64,000 nt of DNA, from the NCBI RefSeq assembly GCF_900102695.1, contig NZ_FMVW01000002.1, positions 372,001 through 436,000 of the forward strand, given 5' to 3'. Made by a program: the position numbers and the translations under genes. The notes below the pieces were generated by a model, which saw nothing but the letters and a program-made list of their open reading frames with translations, ran no database searches and was not told where the DNA came from. The DNA is from Afifella marina DSM 2698 (lineage in GTDB: Bacteria > Pseudomonadota > Alphaproteobacteria > Rhizobiales > Afifellaceae). Numbering within the stretch: position 1 is the first letter of the stretch; every line of letters starts with the position of its first letter. Positions 51,901-61,162 of the stretch are shown here, piece by piece.

Positions 51901-53157
51901 ATGAACGAAAAAGTGCCGAGCGAGCAAACAGGGAATCCTGAGGCCGACGCTGCCAATGGCGAATCGCGGCCTGCGGAGCACAACGGTGCGCGCTCGGGTC
52001 GCCGAATCAATCCGAAGAGCCCGCGCCAGGCGATTCAGCCTGAGCCGGCGCCGCCGCCTCCGCCACGCTCCAAGCAGGCGAAGCACCCGCTCGTGGTGAC
52101 GCTCAATTTCTTTCTGATGATGGCCGTGCTCGCCGTCCTGTTCGTCGGCGGCGCGCTTTATTTCGGCAAGCAGCGGTTCATCGCGGAGGGGCCGCTTGAA
52201 GAGCCGCGGACGGTGTTGATCACCCGCGGCTCGGGCGTCGATGCGATTGCTGCGCAGCTGAAGCGCAACAACGTCATCGACAGTCCGCTGATTTTCAATG
52301 TCGGAGTGCGCCTCAACGAGGCTGCGAGCCGGCTGCAATACGGCGAGTATCTCTTCCAGCCGCATGTCTCGATGCGGGAGGTGATGGAGATCCTCACCTC
52401 GGGCAAATCGATCCTGCATGCCGTGACGATTCCGGAGGGGCTGACCAGCCAGCAGATCGTCGACAAGCTGCGGGCCGACGACGTGCTCATCGGCGATATC
52501 GAGACGGTGCCGCCTGAGGGCTCGCTGCTGCCGGAAACCTACAAGTTCACGCGCGGCGCGACCCGCCAGCAGATCCTGGAGCAGATGGAGCGGGCACAGG
52601 ACCGGCTTCTGGACGAGGTTTGGGGACGCCGCTCGCCGGATCTGCCCATCGAAACGCCGGAAGAGCTCGTGACGCTGGCCTCGATCGTCGAGAAGGAGAC
52701 CGGCAAGGCCGACGAACGCCCGCGTGTCGCCGCCGTCTTCATCAATCGGCTGAGGCGCGGGATGCGCCTGCAGTCGGATCCGACGATCATCTACGGGCTT
52801 TTCGGCGGCGCGGGAAAACCGTCCGACCGGCCGATCCTTGCCTCCGATCTGGACAAGGAGACCGAGTACAACACCTACCAGATCAGCGGTCTGCCGCCGG
52901 GGCCGATCGCCAATCCCGGGCGCGCGGCGCTTGAGGCCGTCGCCAATCCGTCGCGCACGGACGATCTCTATTTCGTCGCCGACGGGACGGGTGGCCATGT
53001 CTTCTCCACGACGCTTGCCGACCACAACCGCAACGTCGCGCGCTGGCGTCGCATCGAGCGCACGCAGAGGGCTGCCGAGGAGGCGGAGGTTCTTCAGGAA
53101 GAGCCGATGCCGGGGGCGGAAAAGATCATCCCGCGTCCGCGACCCGAGCCGGAATGA
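51901..53157 (+). CDS. mltG: endolytic transglycosylase MltG
   Basis: MltG cleaves nascent glycan strands and sets their length, 418 residues. A 60-residue Pro-rich cytoplasmic tail precedes one membrane helix (residues ~62-89). The YceG-like domain has the catalytic-site segment ASIVEKETG (Glu264/Glu266) and VFINRLRRGMRLQSDPTIIYG. The association with fabF and yicC is conserved in Hyphomicrobiales. Confidence 0.94.
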   Translation: MNEKVPSEQTGNPEADAANGESRPAEHNGARSGRRINPKSPRQAIQPEPAPPPPPRSKQAKHPLVVTLNFFLMMAVLAVLFVGGALYFGKQRFIAEGPLEEPRTVLITRGSGVDAIAAQLKRNNVIDSPLIFNVGVRLNEAASRLQYGEYLFQPHVSMREVMEILTSGKSILHAVTIPEGLTSQQIVDKLRADDVLIGDIETVPPEGSLLPETYKFTRGATRQQILEQMERAQDRLLDEVWGRRSPDLPIETPEELVTLASIVEKETGKADERPRVAAVFINRLRRGMRLQSDPTIIYGLFGGAGKPSDRPILASDLDKETEYNTYQISGLPPGPIANPGRAALEAVANPSRTDDLYFVADGTGGHVFSTTLADHNRNVARWRRIERTQRAAEEAEVLQEEPMPGAEKIIPRPRPEPE

Positions 53158-53225
53158 CGGGCAAGGCTTGTCCGGGCGGCGCGCCCGCGCTACGCCCCTT
53201 CCACACTTACAGCTGATTACGGCAC

Positions 53226-54107
53226 ATGCGCATTCAAAGCATGACGGGCTTTGCCCGTCAGGTCTTCACCGTCGTCTCGTCGAGCTATGTCTGGGAACTG
53301 AAGAGCGTCAACGGACGCGGTCTGGAGCTGCGCTTCCGTCTGCCGCCCGGCTTCGACGGTCTCGAACCGTCAGCGCGCGAAGCCGTGCGCAGCCATCTTT
53401 CCCGCGGCTCTTGCTATCTGAATTTGCAGGAAGACGGCGGCGGCGCGGAAGCCGGGGTCACGATCAACGAGGCGGCTCTGCGTCTCGTCCTGGAGCGCGC
53501 GAAGCGCCTGGCGGAGGAAGACGAAGTGCAACCGGCGCGCGCCGACGGACTTCTGGCGCTGCGCGGCGTGATCGTCCAGGGCAGCAACAGCGAGGGCGCT
53601 GCCGAGGGGCCGGTCGCCGAGGCGGCGGTTGCGGCTTTGCACGAGGCGCTCGATGCTCTTGTGACGACGCGGCTTGAAGAAGGCGAACGACTGCGGACGC
53701 ATCTCACGGAGATCATCGATCGCATCGAAGGCCTGGTGGAAGCCGCGGAGGCTCGCCTCGGCGGGATGGTGGAGCGTCTGCGTGCCCGCATTCGCGAGCA
53801 GGTGGAGTTCATTTCCTCCGAGACGCAGCTCGACGAGGGGCGCCTCTATCAGGAAGCGCTCATGACCGCGACGAAAGCCGATATCCGCGAGGAGATCGAC
53901 CGCCTCAAGGCGCATATCGCGGAGGCGCGCACACGGCTTTCCGAAGGCGGCGTCATCGGGCGCAGGCTCGATTTCCTGTCGCAGGAGTTCAACCGCGAAG
54001 CCAACACGTTGTGCTCCAAATCGAGCGACCACGAAACGACGGCGATCGGCCTCGATCTCAAATCCGCGATCGATCAGTTCCGCGAGCAGGTGCAAAATCT
54101 CGAATGA
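53226..54107 (+). CDS. YicC family protein
   Basis: YicC/YloC family, 293 residues. The N-terminus MRIQSMTGFARQ and the C-terminal DUF1732 segment (RLDFLSQEFNREANTLCSKSSD) are diagnostic. E. coli YicC was reported to act in RNA decay as an endoribonuclease or adaptor. It overlaps gmk by 4 nt (ATGA), a conserved pairing. Confidence 0.94.
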   Translation: MRIQSMTGFARQVFTVVSSSYVWELKSVNGRGLELRFRLPPGFDGLEPSAREAVRSHLSRGSCYLNLQEDGGGAEAGVTINEAALRLVLERAKRLAEEDEVQPARADGLLALRGVIVQGSNSEGAAEGPVAEAAVAALHEALDALVTTRLEEGERLRTHLTEIIDRIEGLVEAAEARLGGMVERLRARIREQVEFISSETQLDEGRLYQEALMTATKADIREEIDRLKAHIAEARTRLSEGGVIGRRLDFLSQEFNREANTLCSKSSDHETTAIGLDLKSAIDQFREQVQNLE

Positions 54108-54802
54108 CCGCCGACCCGATCAAGCTTGTCCGTCGTGGCCTCATGTTCGTTCTGTCCTCGCCTTCGGGGGCAGGCAAGTCGACGCTCGCGCGGCAGCTCC
54201 TTGAAGCCGACAGCGGCCTGGAATTGTCGGTTTCGGTGACCACGCGCCCCCGCCGGCGAAGCGAGCGCGAAGGCGTCCACTACCATTTCATCGACGACGT
54301 GCATTTCAACCGCATGGTGGAGCGCGGCGATCTTCTGGAATGGGCGACGGTCCACGGCAATCATTACGGCACGCCGATCGAGCCCGTCGAGGACGCCTTG
54401 TCCGCGGGTCGGGACGTGCTTTTCGACATCGACTGGCAGGGGACTGCGCAGATCGCCGAGAAGCTGCCCGACGATCTCGTGCGCGTCTTCGTGCTGCCGC
54501 CGTCCATGCGCGAATTGAAGGCGCGGCTGGAGCGCAGAGCCGAAGATTCGCGCGAAACCATCGGCCGGCGGCTGGTCGGATCGCTCGAGGAAATCGAGCA
54601 GTGGAGCCGCTACGACTACGTCATCGTCAATGATGATCTGCAGCGGGCTTTCGAGGCGGTGAAGGGGATTCTGACGGCCGAAAGGTTAAAGCGGGACCGC
54701 GTCCTGGGTCTGCGTTCCTTCGTCAGCCAGCTTCTCTCCGAGGGGCGCGACCTCGTCGATCACCTTCAGGCTCAGGACGAAGAGCGCTCAAGCTCCTCGT
54801 AA
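54104..54802 (+). CDS. gmk: guanylate kinase
   Basis: Gmk phosphorylates GMP to GDP, 232 residues. The P-loop is [10 protein letters not shown]; the GMP site shows [23 protein letters not shown] 54104 overlaps the yicC stop. The C-terminus is slightly long and Ser-rich; its last 31 nt overlap the 3' end of rsmA on the other strand. Confidence 0.96.
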   Translation: MTADPIKLVRRGLMFVLSSPSGAGKSTLARQLLEADSGLELSVSVTTRPRRRSEREGVHYHFIDDVHFNRMVERGDLLEWATVHGNHYGTPIEPVEDALSAGRDVLFDIDWQGTAQIAEKLPDDLVRVFVLPPSMRELKARLERRAEDSRETIGRRLVGSLEEIEQWSRYDYVIVNDDLQRAFEAVKGILTAERLKRDRVLGLRSFVSQLLSEGRDLVDHLQAQDEERSSSS

Positions 54803-55638
54803 ATCCGCGCAAGATCGAGAAAGCCCGCGACCGGGATCTCTTCGGCACGCCGCGTCGGTGCGATGCCGCATGCTTCCAGAACCGCCTCCGGCTGTCGAAA
54901 AGCCTGTTTCAGGCTCTGGCGGAGCATCTTGCGTCGCTGGCCGAAGGCAGAGGCGGTGACGGCCTCAAGGGCGGAAGGCGCGACTTTCACGGCATCGGGC
55001 CGCGGTTCCAGCCGGACGACCGCGGAGGTGACCTTCGGGGGCGGCAGAAAGGCACGCGGTGGCACTTCGAAGAGAATATGGGCGTGGCAGCGCCATTGAG
55101 CGAGCACCGCGAGGCGTCCATAGGCCTTGGAGCCCGGCTCCGCGACGATCCTCTCCGCCACCTCCTTCTGGAACATGAGCGTCAGGCTGCGCCACCAGGC
55201 GGGCCAGTCGGGCGGGGTCAGCCAGCCGGTGAGAAGCGGTGTTGCGACGTTGTAGGGGAGGTTGGCGATGATGCGCCCGCCATCCGACCCGACGAGTTCG
55301 CGATAATCGGTTGCAAGCGCATCGCCCTCGATCACATGGAGGCGACCCTGTGCAGCGGCCGCGATTTCCTCAAGAGCCGGAAGCGCCCTGTGGTCGCGTT
55401 CAATGGCGATCACATGCGTCGCGCCTTCAAGAAACAGCGCCCTTGTCAGGCCGCCCGGTCCCGGGCCGACCTCTACGATCGTCTCGCCGCTGGCGCTGCC
55501 CTCACGGGCGATGCGGCGCGTCAGATTGAGGTCGAGCAGAAAATTCTGCCCGAGGGACTTCTGCGCCCAGAGTTCGTGTTTTGCGAGAACGTCGCGCAGC
55601 GGCGGCAGGGCCGCCACGCGTTCGATGACGTCGCTCAC
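54772..55638 (-). CDS. rsmA: 16S rRNA dimethyladenosine transferase
   Basis: RsmA (KsgA) dimethylates two adenines in helix 45 of 16S rRNA, 288 residues. SAM motif [20 protein letters not shown] and catalytic NLPY (IIANLPYNV) are intact. GTG 55638 overlaps the pdxA stop by 4 nt (GTGA). The 3' end overlaps gmk by 31 nt. Confidence 0.95.
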   Translation of the reverse strand: MSDVIERVAALPPLRDVLAKHELWAQKSLGQNFLLDLNLTRRIAREGSASGETIVEVGPGPGGLTRALFLEGATHVIAIERDHRALPALEEIAAAAQGRLHVIEGDALATDYRELVGSDGGRIIANLPYNVATPLLTGWLTPPDWPAWWRSLTLMFQKEVAERIVAEPGSKAYGRLAVLAQWRCHAHILFEVPPRAFLPPPKVTSAVVRLEPRPDAVKVAPSALEAVTASAFGQRRKMLRQSLKQAFRQPEAVLEACGIAPTRRAEEIPVAGFLDLARIYEELERSSS

Positions 55639-56642
55639 GCCTGGACGGGAGAACGGCTCATCTCGGCTGCCATACGCAGCGCCGCCATCAGGCTCGACGG
55701 ACGTGCACGGCCTGTGCCGGCGATCTCCATCGCCGTGCCGTGATCCGGGGACGTGCGCACAAAAGGCAGACCGAGCGTCACGTTGACCGCATGATCGAAG
55801 TCGAGGGCCTTGACCGGGATGAGCGCCTGGTCGTGGTACATGCATAGCGCCAGGTCGTAGCGGCGGCGGGCCGCGGGATGGAACATGGTGTCGGCGGGCA
55901 GCGGCCCCTCCGCTTCGATGCCAGCCTGGCAGAGGAGGTCGACGGCCGGACGGATGACCTCGATGTCTTCCTTGCCGATGACGCCCTTCTCACCCGCATG
56001 TGGGTTCAGGCCCGACACGGCGATGCGGGGGGAGGAAATGGCAAAGCGGCGCTTCAGCTCCTCCGCGGCGATCTTGCCGGTTTCCACGATGAGTTCGGTG
56101 GTCAGAAGACGCGGTACCTCGCAAAGAGGCACATGAATGGTGACGGGCACGGCGCGCAGGTCGGGCCCGGCCAACATCATGACCGGCCGGCGCTTTTCCC
56201 CGAAGAGCTGCTCGCCGAGATCGGCGAGGTATTCGGTGTGACCCGGATAGGCGAAGCCTGCTTCGTTGAGCGCGTGCTTGGCGATCGGATTGGTCACCAT
56301 CGACGAGCAGCGGCCGTCGGCCACGAACTCCGCGGCCTGACGGATCGACTGGATCGTCAGCGCTGCGTCCTCGCGGGCGATAAGCCCTGGCTCGGCCTTC
56401 GCCTCCGGGAAACCCGGCAGGCACGGCAGCGCCATCGGGAAGACGAGAGCGGCCTCTTCCGGTTCCACTTCGCGCGTCGGGCAGTCGATGCCGAGGAGAA
56501 TGGCCCGCTCGGCAATGTTCGCGGCCGAGCCGAGGAAAACAAACGGCGGCAGGCGTTCGCGCTCGCGCCGAGCCCAGGCAGCAATGGTGATGTCGAGGGC
56601 GACGCCAGCCGCCTCTCCGAGGGTCAGTGCAATTGGAAGCAT
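55635..56642 (-). CDS. pdxA: 4-hydroxythreonine-4-phosphate dehydrogenase
   Basis: PdxA acts in pyridoxal phosphate synthesis, 335 residues. Metal-binding histidine regions [17 protein letters not shown] and [11 protein letters not shown] are present, and LNPHAGE is conserved. It follows the SurA-like gene after 6 nt and overlaps rsmA, the order of the E. coli lptD-surA-pdxA-rsmA cluster. Confidence 0.95.
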   Translation of the reverse strand: MLPIALTLGEAAGVALDITIAAWARRERERLPPFVFLGSAANIAERAILLGIDCPTREVEPEEAALVFPMALPCLPGFPEAKAEPGLIAREDAALTIQSIRQAAEFVADGRCSSMVTNPIAKHALNEAGFAYPGHTEYLADLGEQLFGEKRRPVMMLAGPDLRAVPVTIHVPLCEVPRLLTTELIVETGKIAAEELKRRFAISSPRIAVSGLNPHAGEKGVIGKEDIEVIRPAVDLLCQAGIEAEGPLPADTMFHPAARRRYDLALCMYHDQALIPVKALDFDHAVNVTLGLPFVRTSPDHGTAMEIAGTGRARPSSLMAALRMAAEMSRSPVQA

Positions 56643-56648
56643 CGGTTC

Positions 56649-57602
56649 CTAACGGTACTCGATTATCGCGTCGGATTTCAGATCGCGCAGATAGCGTCGG
56701 GCGAGAAGCTGACCACGCTCATTGGTCAGCTCATCGCGGACCTCGTCGGCCGCCTGGGTTTTGCCGGCGACCGCCTTCTTGTTGCAGATGCCGAGAACCT
56801 GAAAACCCTCATCTACCTGCGTCGGTGGAAGAGCCGTACCAACCTTGGCTTTGCTGAGGCTGCCCTGCAGGGAATCGGGAAAATCGCCGCTCTCCCGGCG
56901 AACCGTCGGCTTCACGAAGACGCCTGCCATGCCGCGGGTTTGTTCCAGCGTCGCGTCGCAGTTCCTGAAGCGGCTGCGGAAGGCTTCGGCTTCCCGCTTG
57001 CGCTGAGCAGCGATGCCGCTCTTGCCCTTCTTGGGGACGATGAAAAGAACCGGCTGAACGTCGTATTCGGTGACGGTTCCAGACGTCTCGGCGTCGTCGT
57101 CGCGGCCGAGCATGGCCTGGGCCACGTCCGATTCGGTGATACGCACCGTGGCACGGAAGCGGGCACGCACCACGTCACGCCAGGCGAGCTCGGCACGAAT
57201 GCGGTCCTTGAGGGTGTCCGGATTGACGCCGTTCTGACGCAGCGCCGCTTCGAGCTTCGACGGCGGCAGCTTGGCGCGGCTCGCAATGGAGGCAAAGGCG
57301 CGGTCGACTTCGCTTTGCGAAACGGTGACGTTGCGGCGCTTGGCTTCCTGCAGTTTCAGCGCTTCTTCGATCAACTCGTCCGTCGCCTGTTTCGCACCCG
57401 CCTGGCCGCGTGAGGTCAGGCGAAGAAATTTGGCGCGGTTGTTGATGTCGTAGGTCGTGATCGGCTGGTCGTTGACCAGAATCTTGATGGAGCTCTGAGC
57501 CTGTGCGCTGTCGGCGACGGGCAATGTGGCCATGGCCATCAAGGCACTTGCCGCAACAAGCCAAGCGGTTTGCGTGAGGGTTCTAAACATCGATGTTCGC
57601 AT
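56649..57602 (-). CDS. surA: SurA-type periplasmic chaperone/peptidyl-prolyl isomerase
   Basis: A SurA-like periplasmic chaperone for outer-membrane proteins, 317 residues. A signal peptide (cleavage near AQA-Q, residue ~36) is followed by the SurA N-terminal domain (ILVNDQPITTYDINNRAKFLRLT) and one parvulin-like domain (TEYDVQPVLFIVPK to GFQVLGICNKK). E. coli SurA has two parvulin domains and 428 residues; this one has a single, divergent domain, usual for alphaproteobacteria. It lies between lptD and pdxA. Confidence 0.9.
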   Translation of the reverse strand: MRTSMFRTLTQTAWLVAASALMAMATLPVADSAQAQSSIKILVNDQPITTYDINNRAKFLRLTSRGQAGAKQATDELIEEALKLQEAKRRNVTVSQSEVDRAFASIASRAKLPPSKLEAALRQNGVNPDTLKDRIRAELAWRDVVRARFRATVRITESDVAQAMLGRDDDAETSGTVTEYDVQPVLFIVPKKGKSGIAAQRKREAEAFRSRFRNCDATLEQTRGMAGVFVKPTVRRESGDFPDSLQGSLSKAKVGTALPPTQVDEGFQVLGICNKKAVAGKTQAADEVRDELTNERGQLLARRYLRDLKSDAIIEYR

Positions 57603-57656
57603 CGTTCCGTTGCAGCGTTTGATGGCGCTCTTACGCGCGAATTATGGCGCTAATTT

Positions 57657-60092
57657 TTAAAAGAGCCCAGAGTAGAGGTCATCGTCGTCATCGTCGTCGT
57701 AATCGTCGCCCGATGCCGCGAAGCTCACCTCGCTGTCGCCCAATGTGCGCAGATTGAAGCGCACAAACACCTCGCGGCCGGAGACGATGTCCGTGTAGCG
57801 GTCACGCGTCTCGCTGTAGACCACCGATAGATTGAAGCATTCGTCGTCATAGGCAAGACCCACGGCGTGCTTGACGCGGCTCATCTGATCGATGTCGAAG
57901 GTGATGCCACCCTTGACCGACCAGAAATCGCTGACGGCGACCTGGCCTGTCGTCGAGATTTCCGATTGTTCGTCGTCGATGCCGAGCTCGGGAATTTCAC
58001 GACGATAGAAATAGGTGAGGGCGGCGCTGTTGCGCCGGCCCTTGGATACGCGCGCCGTCGCTTCCGCACGGTTGACATCGAAGGTGTCGTTGTCGAAGCG
58101 GCCGCGGGCTGTCAGCGTCAGCCCTTCGCCGGAATCCAGGGTGACGCGTCCGACATAGTCGGAATCGTCGGTTGAAAGTCCCGACCCGATGCCTGTGAGC
58201 GTGACATTGCTCTTGGAGAAGGAATTCGCTCCGGCCAGCTGGAAGGATTGGCCGAAGAGGGCGTCGATGCTCGCCTTGCCCAGCATCGCATGATAGGTGA
58301 AGCCCACATTGGCGCGCGTGCCACCCTCCTGGCGGTCATAGCCGGAGAATTTGTCCCATTCGAACAGGTTCGTGTCGTCGAAGACGAGGCTTTGCGCGTC
58401 TTCGTTCGGCAGGTCGTTGATGTGCTGCTCGTCGGGACGAACGATGATCTGGGCGACCGGGCTGAAGGTCTGGGAGACTGGACCCATCTGCGCCAGGAAC
58501 GGATAGCGGTAGTCCAAGCCGACGGCGGGCATGGCGCGCAGATAGGTTTCGTCCCCCGCCAGACCCGTATCGGTATCATCGGCCTGGACGTTGTAGACGT
58601 CGCCCTTGAGATACGCGAACGGGGTGAAGACCTGACCGAGCGGACCGATCACCTTGCTCTTCCAGGTTACGTTTGTGCTCGCTCGTGTGAAGGTGCCCGC
58701 CACGCCGGCGTAATACTCTTCCTGCGTGCGATTGCCGGCATCGTCGTACTGGAAATACGCGCGCTCGTCGGTGTCGCCACGGGTGAGGCTCGTGAAGTTC
58801 GAGGTCAGGCTGAGTTCACCGCCCAGGATGGGCTGGTCGAAGATGTAATTGTGGTCGAGCACCGGGTGCACGACGGCCTGTTCGTCCTGATAATTGCGGG
58901 TGGAATTCACCGGGTCGTTGCGCTGAATGCGGAACGCATAGCCGCGCAGGTCGAAGAAGTTGCGATCGCTGAGGCCGGTCAGGAAGATGGTGTTGACCAC
59001 TTCCGTGTCGGTCAGCCCCCGAATGTCGTAATCGCGGCCGAAGGTGCGATCCGTCGTCGTGGCGAGATCCCAGCCCCAGTTCCAGCGCGAATTGATGTTG
59101 AAGCGCCCCTTCGTGGCGACGCTGCCGCGGAAGTCCCTGACGCCCGACGAGACGAAATTGCCGAGCTCGAACTCGTCCTTGTTCTGCTGCAAAATCCCGG
59201 CAAGCCGGATGCTGTAGGAGCCGTTCATCAGCCGATGCCGCCATTCCGTCTCGGCGAGCAATCCCTGCTTCGAATAGACGGTGGGGGTGAAGGTGATGTC
59301 GTAGTTCGGCGCGAGGTTCCAAAAATACGGCGTGCCGATGCCGGTGCCGAGGCCCGAGCTCTGATGGAAGTGCGGCGGCAGGAAGCCGCTCTTGCGCTTC
59401 ACCGTCGGGTCCGGATGGTAGAAATAGGGAATGTAGACCATCGGAATGCCGAAGAATTCCAGGCGGGCATTGCGATAGTAGACGGTCTTTTCTTCCTTGT
59501 TGTGGACAATGCGCGAGGCCTTGATCTGCCACAGGGGCGGCCGATCCGGGTTTTCGCGGCACTGCTCGCAGGCGGTGTAGACGCCCTGGCGGAAAATCAA
59601 GAGGTTATTGCCGCGCCGCTCGGCGCTGTTGGCGGCAAAGCGCGCGCGATCCACCGTGAGGACGTTCAGGCTCTCGATGAAGCCGTCGCTGAACGTGTCG
59701 GTGATGTCCATTTCGCGGGCGGTGATGACGTTGCCGCCCGGCTCCGTCATGCTGACGCCGCCCGAGGCGATGAGCCGGCTGTCGCTCTCGCGGTAGGTCA
59801 CCTGCGGCGCACGCAGCGTATAGCCTTCGTAATAGATCTCGACGCCGCCGCGGGCCGTCACGATGTGCCTGTCGAAATCGTAGACGAGCTCGTCCGCCTC
59901 CAAGAGCATCTTGGCGTTCGGGTTTTGCGTCACCTGGTCGGCGAAGTTCAAATCCTGCGCCAGGGCGGCAGGCGTCCATGGATTCGCCCCAAAGGCGACC
60001 AAAGCCAAAGCGGAGACGGCCGCCAGCCGCCGCGCAAGCCCCCAGCCTGCGCGCCCTCGCGTCACTCCTTCTCGTGTGTGGACGGGAATCAT
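57657..60092 (-). CDS. lptD: LPS-assembly outer-membrane protein LptD
   Basis: LptD inserts LPS into the outer membrane, 811 residues. A signal peptide (to about residue 45) precedes an OstA-like N-terminal domain (LLEADELVYDFDRHIVTARGGVEIYY) and a large beta-barrel. The characteristic VYYRNARLEFFGIPMVYIPYFYHPDPTVKRKSGFLPPHF is present. The C-terminus carries an Asp run (DDYDDDDDDD) before the final LYSGLF. Its start overlaps the lptG stop by 4 nt. Confidence 0.94.
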   Translation of the reverse strand: MIPVHTREGVTRGRAGWGLARRLAAVSALALVAFGANPWTPAALAQDLNFADQVTQNPNAKMLLEADELVYDFDRHIVTARGGVEIYYEGYTLRAPQVTYRESDSRLIASGGVSMTEPGGNVITAREMDITDTFSDGFIESLNVLTVDRARFAANSAERRGNNLLIFRQGVYTACEQCRENPDRPPLWQIKASRIVHNKEEKTVYYRNARLEFFGIPMVYIPYFYHPDPTVKRKSGFLPPHFHQSSGLGTGIGTPYFWNLAPNYDITFTPTVYSKQGLLAETEWRHRLMNGSYSIRLAGILQQNKDEFELGNFVSSGVRDFRGSVATKGRFNINSRWNWGWDLATTTDRTFGRDYDIRGLTDTEVVNTIFLTGLSDRNFFDLRGYAFRIQRNDPVNSTRNYQDEQAVVHPVLDHNYIFDQPILGGELSLTSNFTSLTRGDTDERAYFQYDDAGNRTQEEYYAGVAGTFTRASTNVTWKSKVIGPLGQVFTPFAYLKGDVYNVQADDTDTGLAGDETYLRAMPAVGLDYRYPFLAQMGPVSQTFSPVAQIIVRPDEQHINDLPNEDAQSLVFDDTNLFEWDKFSGYDRQEGGTRANVGFTYHAMLGKASIDALFGQSFQLAGANSFSKSNVTLTGIGSGLSTDDSDYVGRVTLDSGEGLTLTARGRFDNDTFDVNRAEATARVSKGRRNSAALTYFYRREIPELGIDDEQSEISTTGQVAVSDFWSVKGGITFDIDQMSRVKHAVGLAYDDECFNLSVVYSETRDRYTDIVSGREVFVRFNLRTLGDSEVSFAASGDDYDDDDDDDLYSGLF

Positions 60093-61162
60093 CCGTCCTC
60101 CTGATAAAGCAGGGCCGTGGCTCCGAACAACATCGCGAGAACCGCAGGACTCCAGGCGGCCAGGACGGGATTGAGGATCCCGTTGCTGCCCATATCGCTG
60201 ACGATCTCGGTCGCGACATAAAGCAGAAAGCCGATGATGATGCCAGTCAGGGCGAGCTTTCCTACGCCACCGTAGCGCGAAAGCCTCAGGCTGACGGTGG
60301 CGGCGACGGTGACCATGGCCATCAGGAAGAGCGGTCGGGCGAGAAGGCTATGGAAAGCCAGGGTGAAGCGTGCGGTGTTCAGGCCGGTCTGTGCGGCCGT
60401 GTCTATGAAGCGACGCAAAGTCCAAACGGAGAGCCGGTCGGGGCGCAGAAGCGTCAAATTGACCTGATCGGGCGTCAGCGATGTCGGCAGGATGTAGCGG
60501 TCGAATCGATCCGCGGCACCTTCGCCGGACATGTAGCGGGTCTTGGCAAAGATCCAGCGGCCCGGACGGTAGCTGGCGGAGAGGCTGACGAGCTTCGCCT
60601 GGAAGCTGCCGTCGGGATTGAAGAGGAAGGCCGTGACGCCGCGCAATTCCTTCGCGGAACTGTCGTAGTTTGCCGCACGAATGATCGACGGCCCGTCCAG
60701 CCCTTCCTGGCGGAACCAGATGGCGTCGGCGGAACTCGCCGCAATGCCGTCGGAGAGCGAGGCCTCGATTCGATCCGAGCGCTCTTTGAGCTCCGTCGCG
60801 AGCGGGTTGAAGAGAAATGTCGATGCCAGACCGATCACCAGAGCAAGAAAGAACGGCGCACGCAGGAAGCCCCAGACGGAGACCCCGGCACCGCGCGCCA
60901 CCACGAGCTCCAGCTTTCTAGACAAATTGAGGAAACAGATCGTTGCCGAAAAAAGGAAAAGGAAAGGCAGGATATCTTCCAGCAAGGCCGGCGCGCGCAT
61001 CAGGGCGAGCTTGAGCCCGATCAGGGAGGTAAAGGCCTCCGCATCGGAGAAGCGGCGCAAGAGCTCGACGTAGTCGACCAGAAAAACGAGGGTGAGAAGC
61101 GCGATCAGGATCGTGCCCAGGGAGACGAGGAAGCGGCGGCCGATATAGGTTGCAAGGATCAT
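60089..61162 (-). CDS. lptG: LPS export permease LptG
   Basis: LptG, an inner-membrane permease of the LptB2FG exporter, 357 residues with six membrane helices and a periplasmic jellyroll. Starts MILATYIGRRFLVSL at 61162, overlapping the lptF stop by 4 nt (ATGA), as usual for lptF-lptG. The cytoplasmic ATPase LptB is encoded elsewhere. Confidence 0.94.
   Translation of the reverse strand: MILATYIGRRFLVSLGTILIALLTLVFLVDYVELLRRFSDAEAFTSLIGLKLALMRAPALLEDILPFLFLFSATICFLNLSRKLELVVARGAGVSVWGFLRAPFFLALVIGLASTFLFNPLATELKERSDRIEASLSDGIAASSADAIWFRQEGLDGPSIIRAANYDSSAKELRGVTAFLFNPDGSFQAKLVSLSASYRPGRWIFAKTRYMSGEGAADRFDRYILPTSLTPDQVNLTLLRPDRLSVWTLRRFIDTAAQTGLNTARFTLAFHSLLARPLFLMAMVTVAATVSLRLSRYGGVGKLALTGIIIGFLLYVATEIVSDMGSNGILNPVLAAWSPAVLAMLFGATALLYQEDG

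Noticed and set aside
55878-57413. Plus-strand open frame of 511 codons opposite pdxA and surA
   Set aside because: Shadow frame; the minus strand has full-length, conserved genes.
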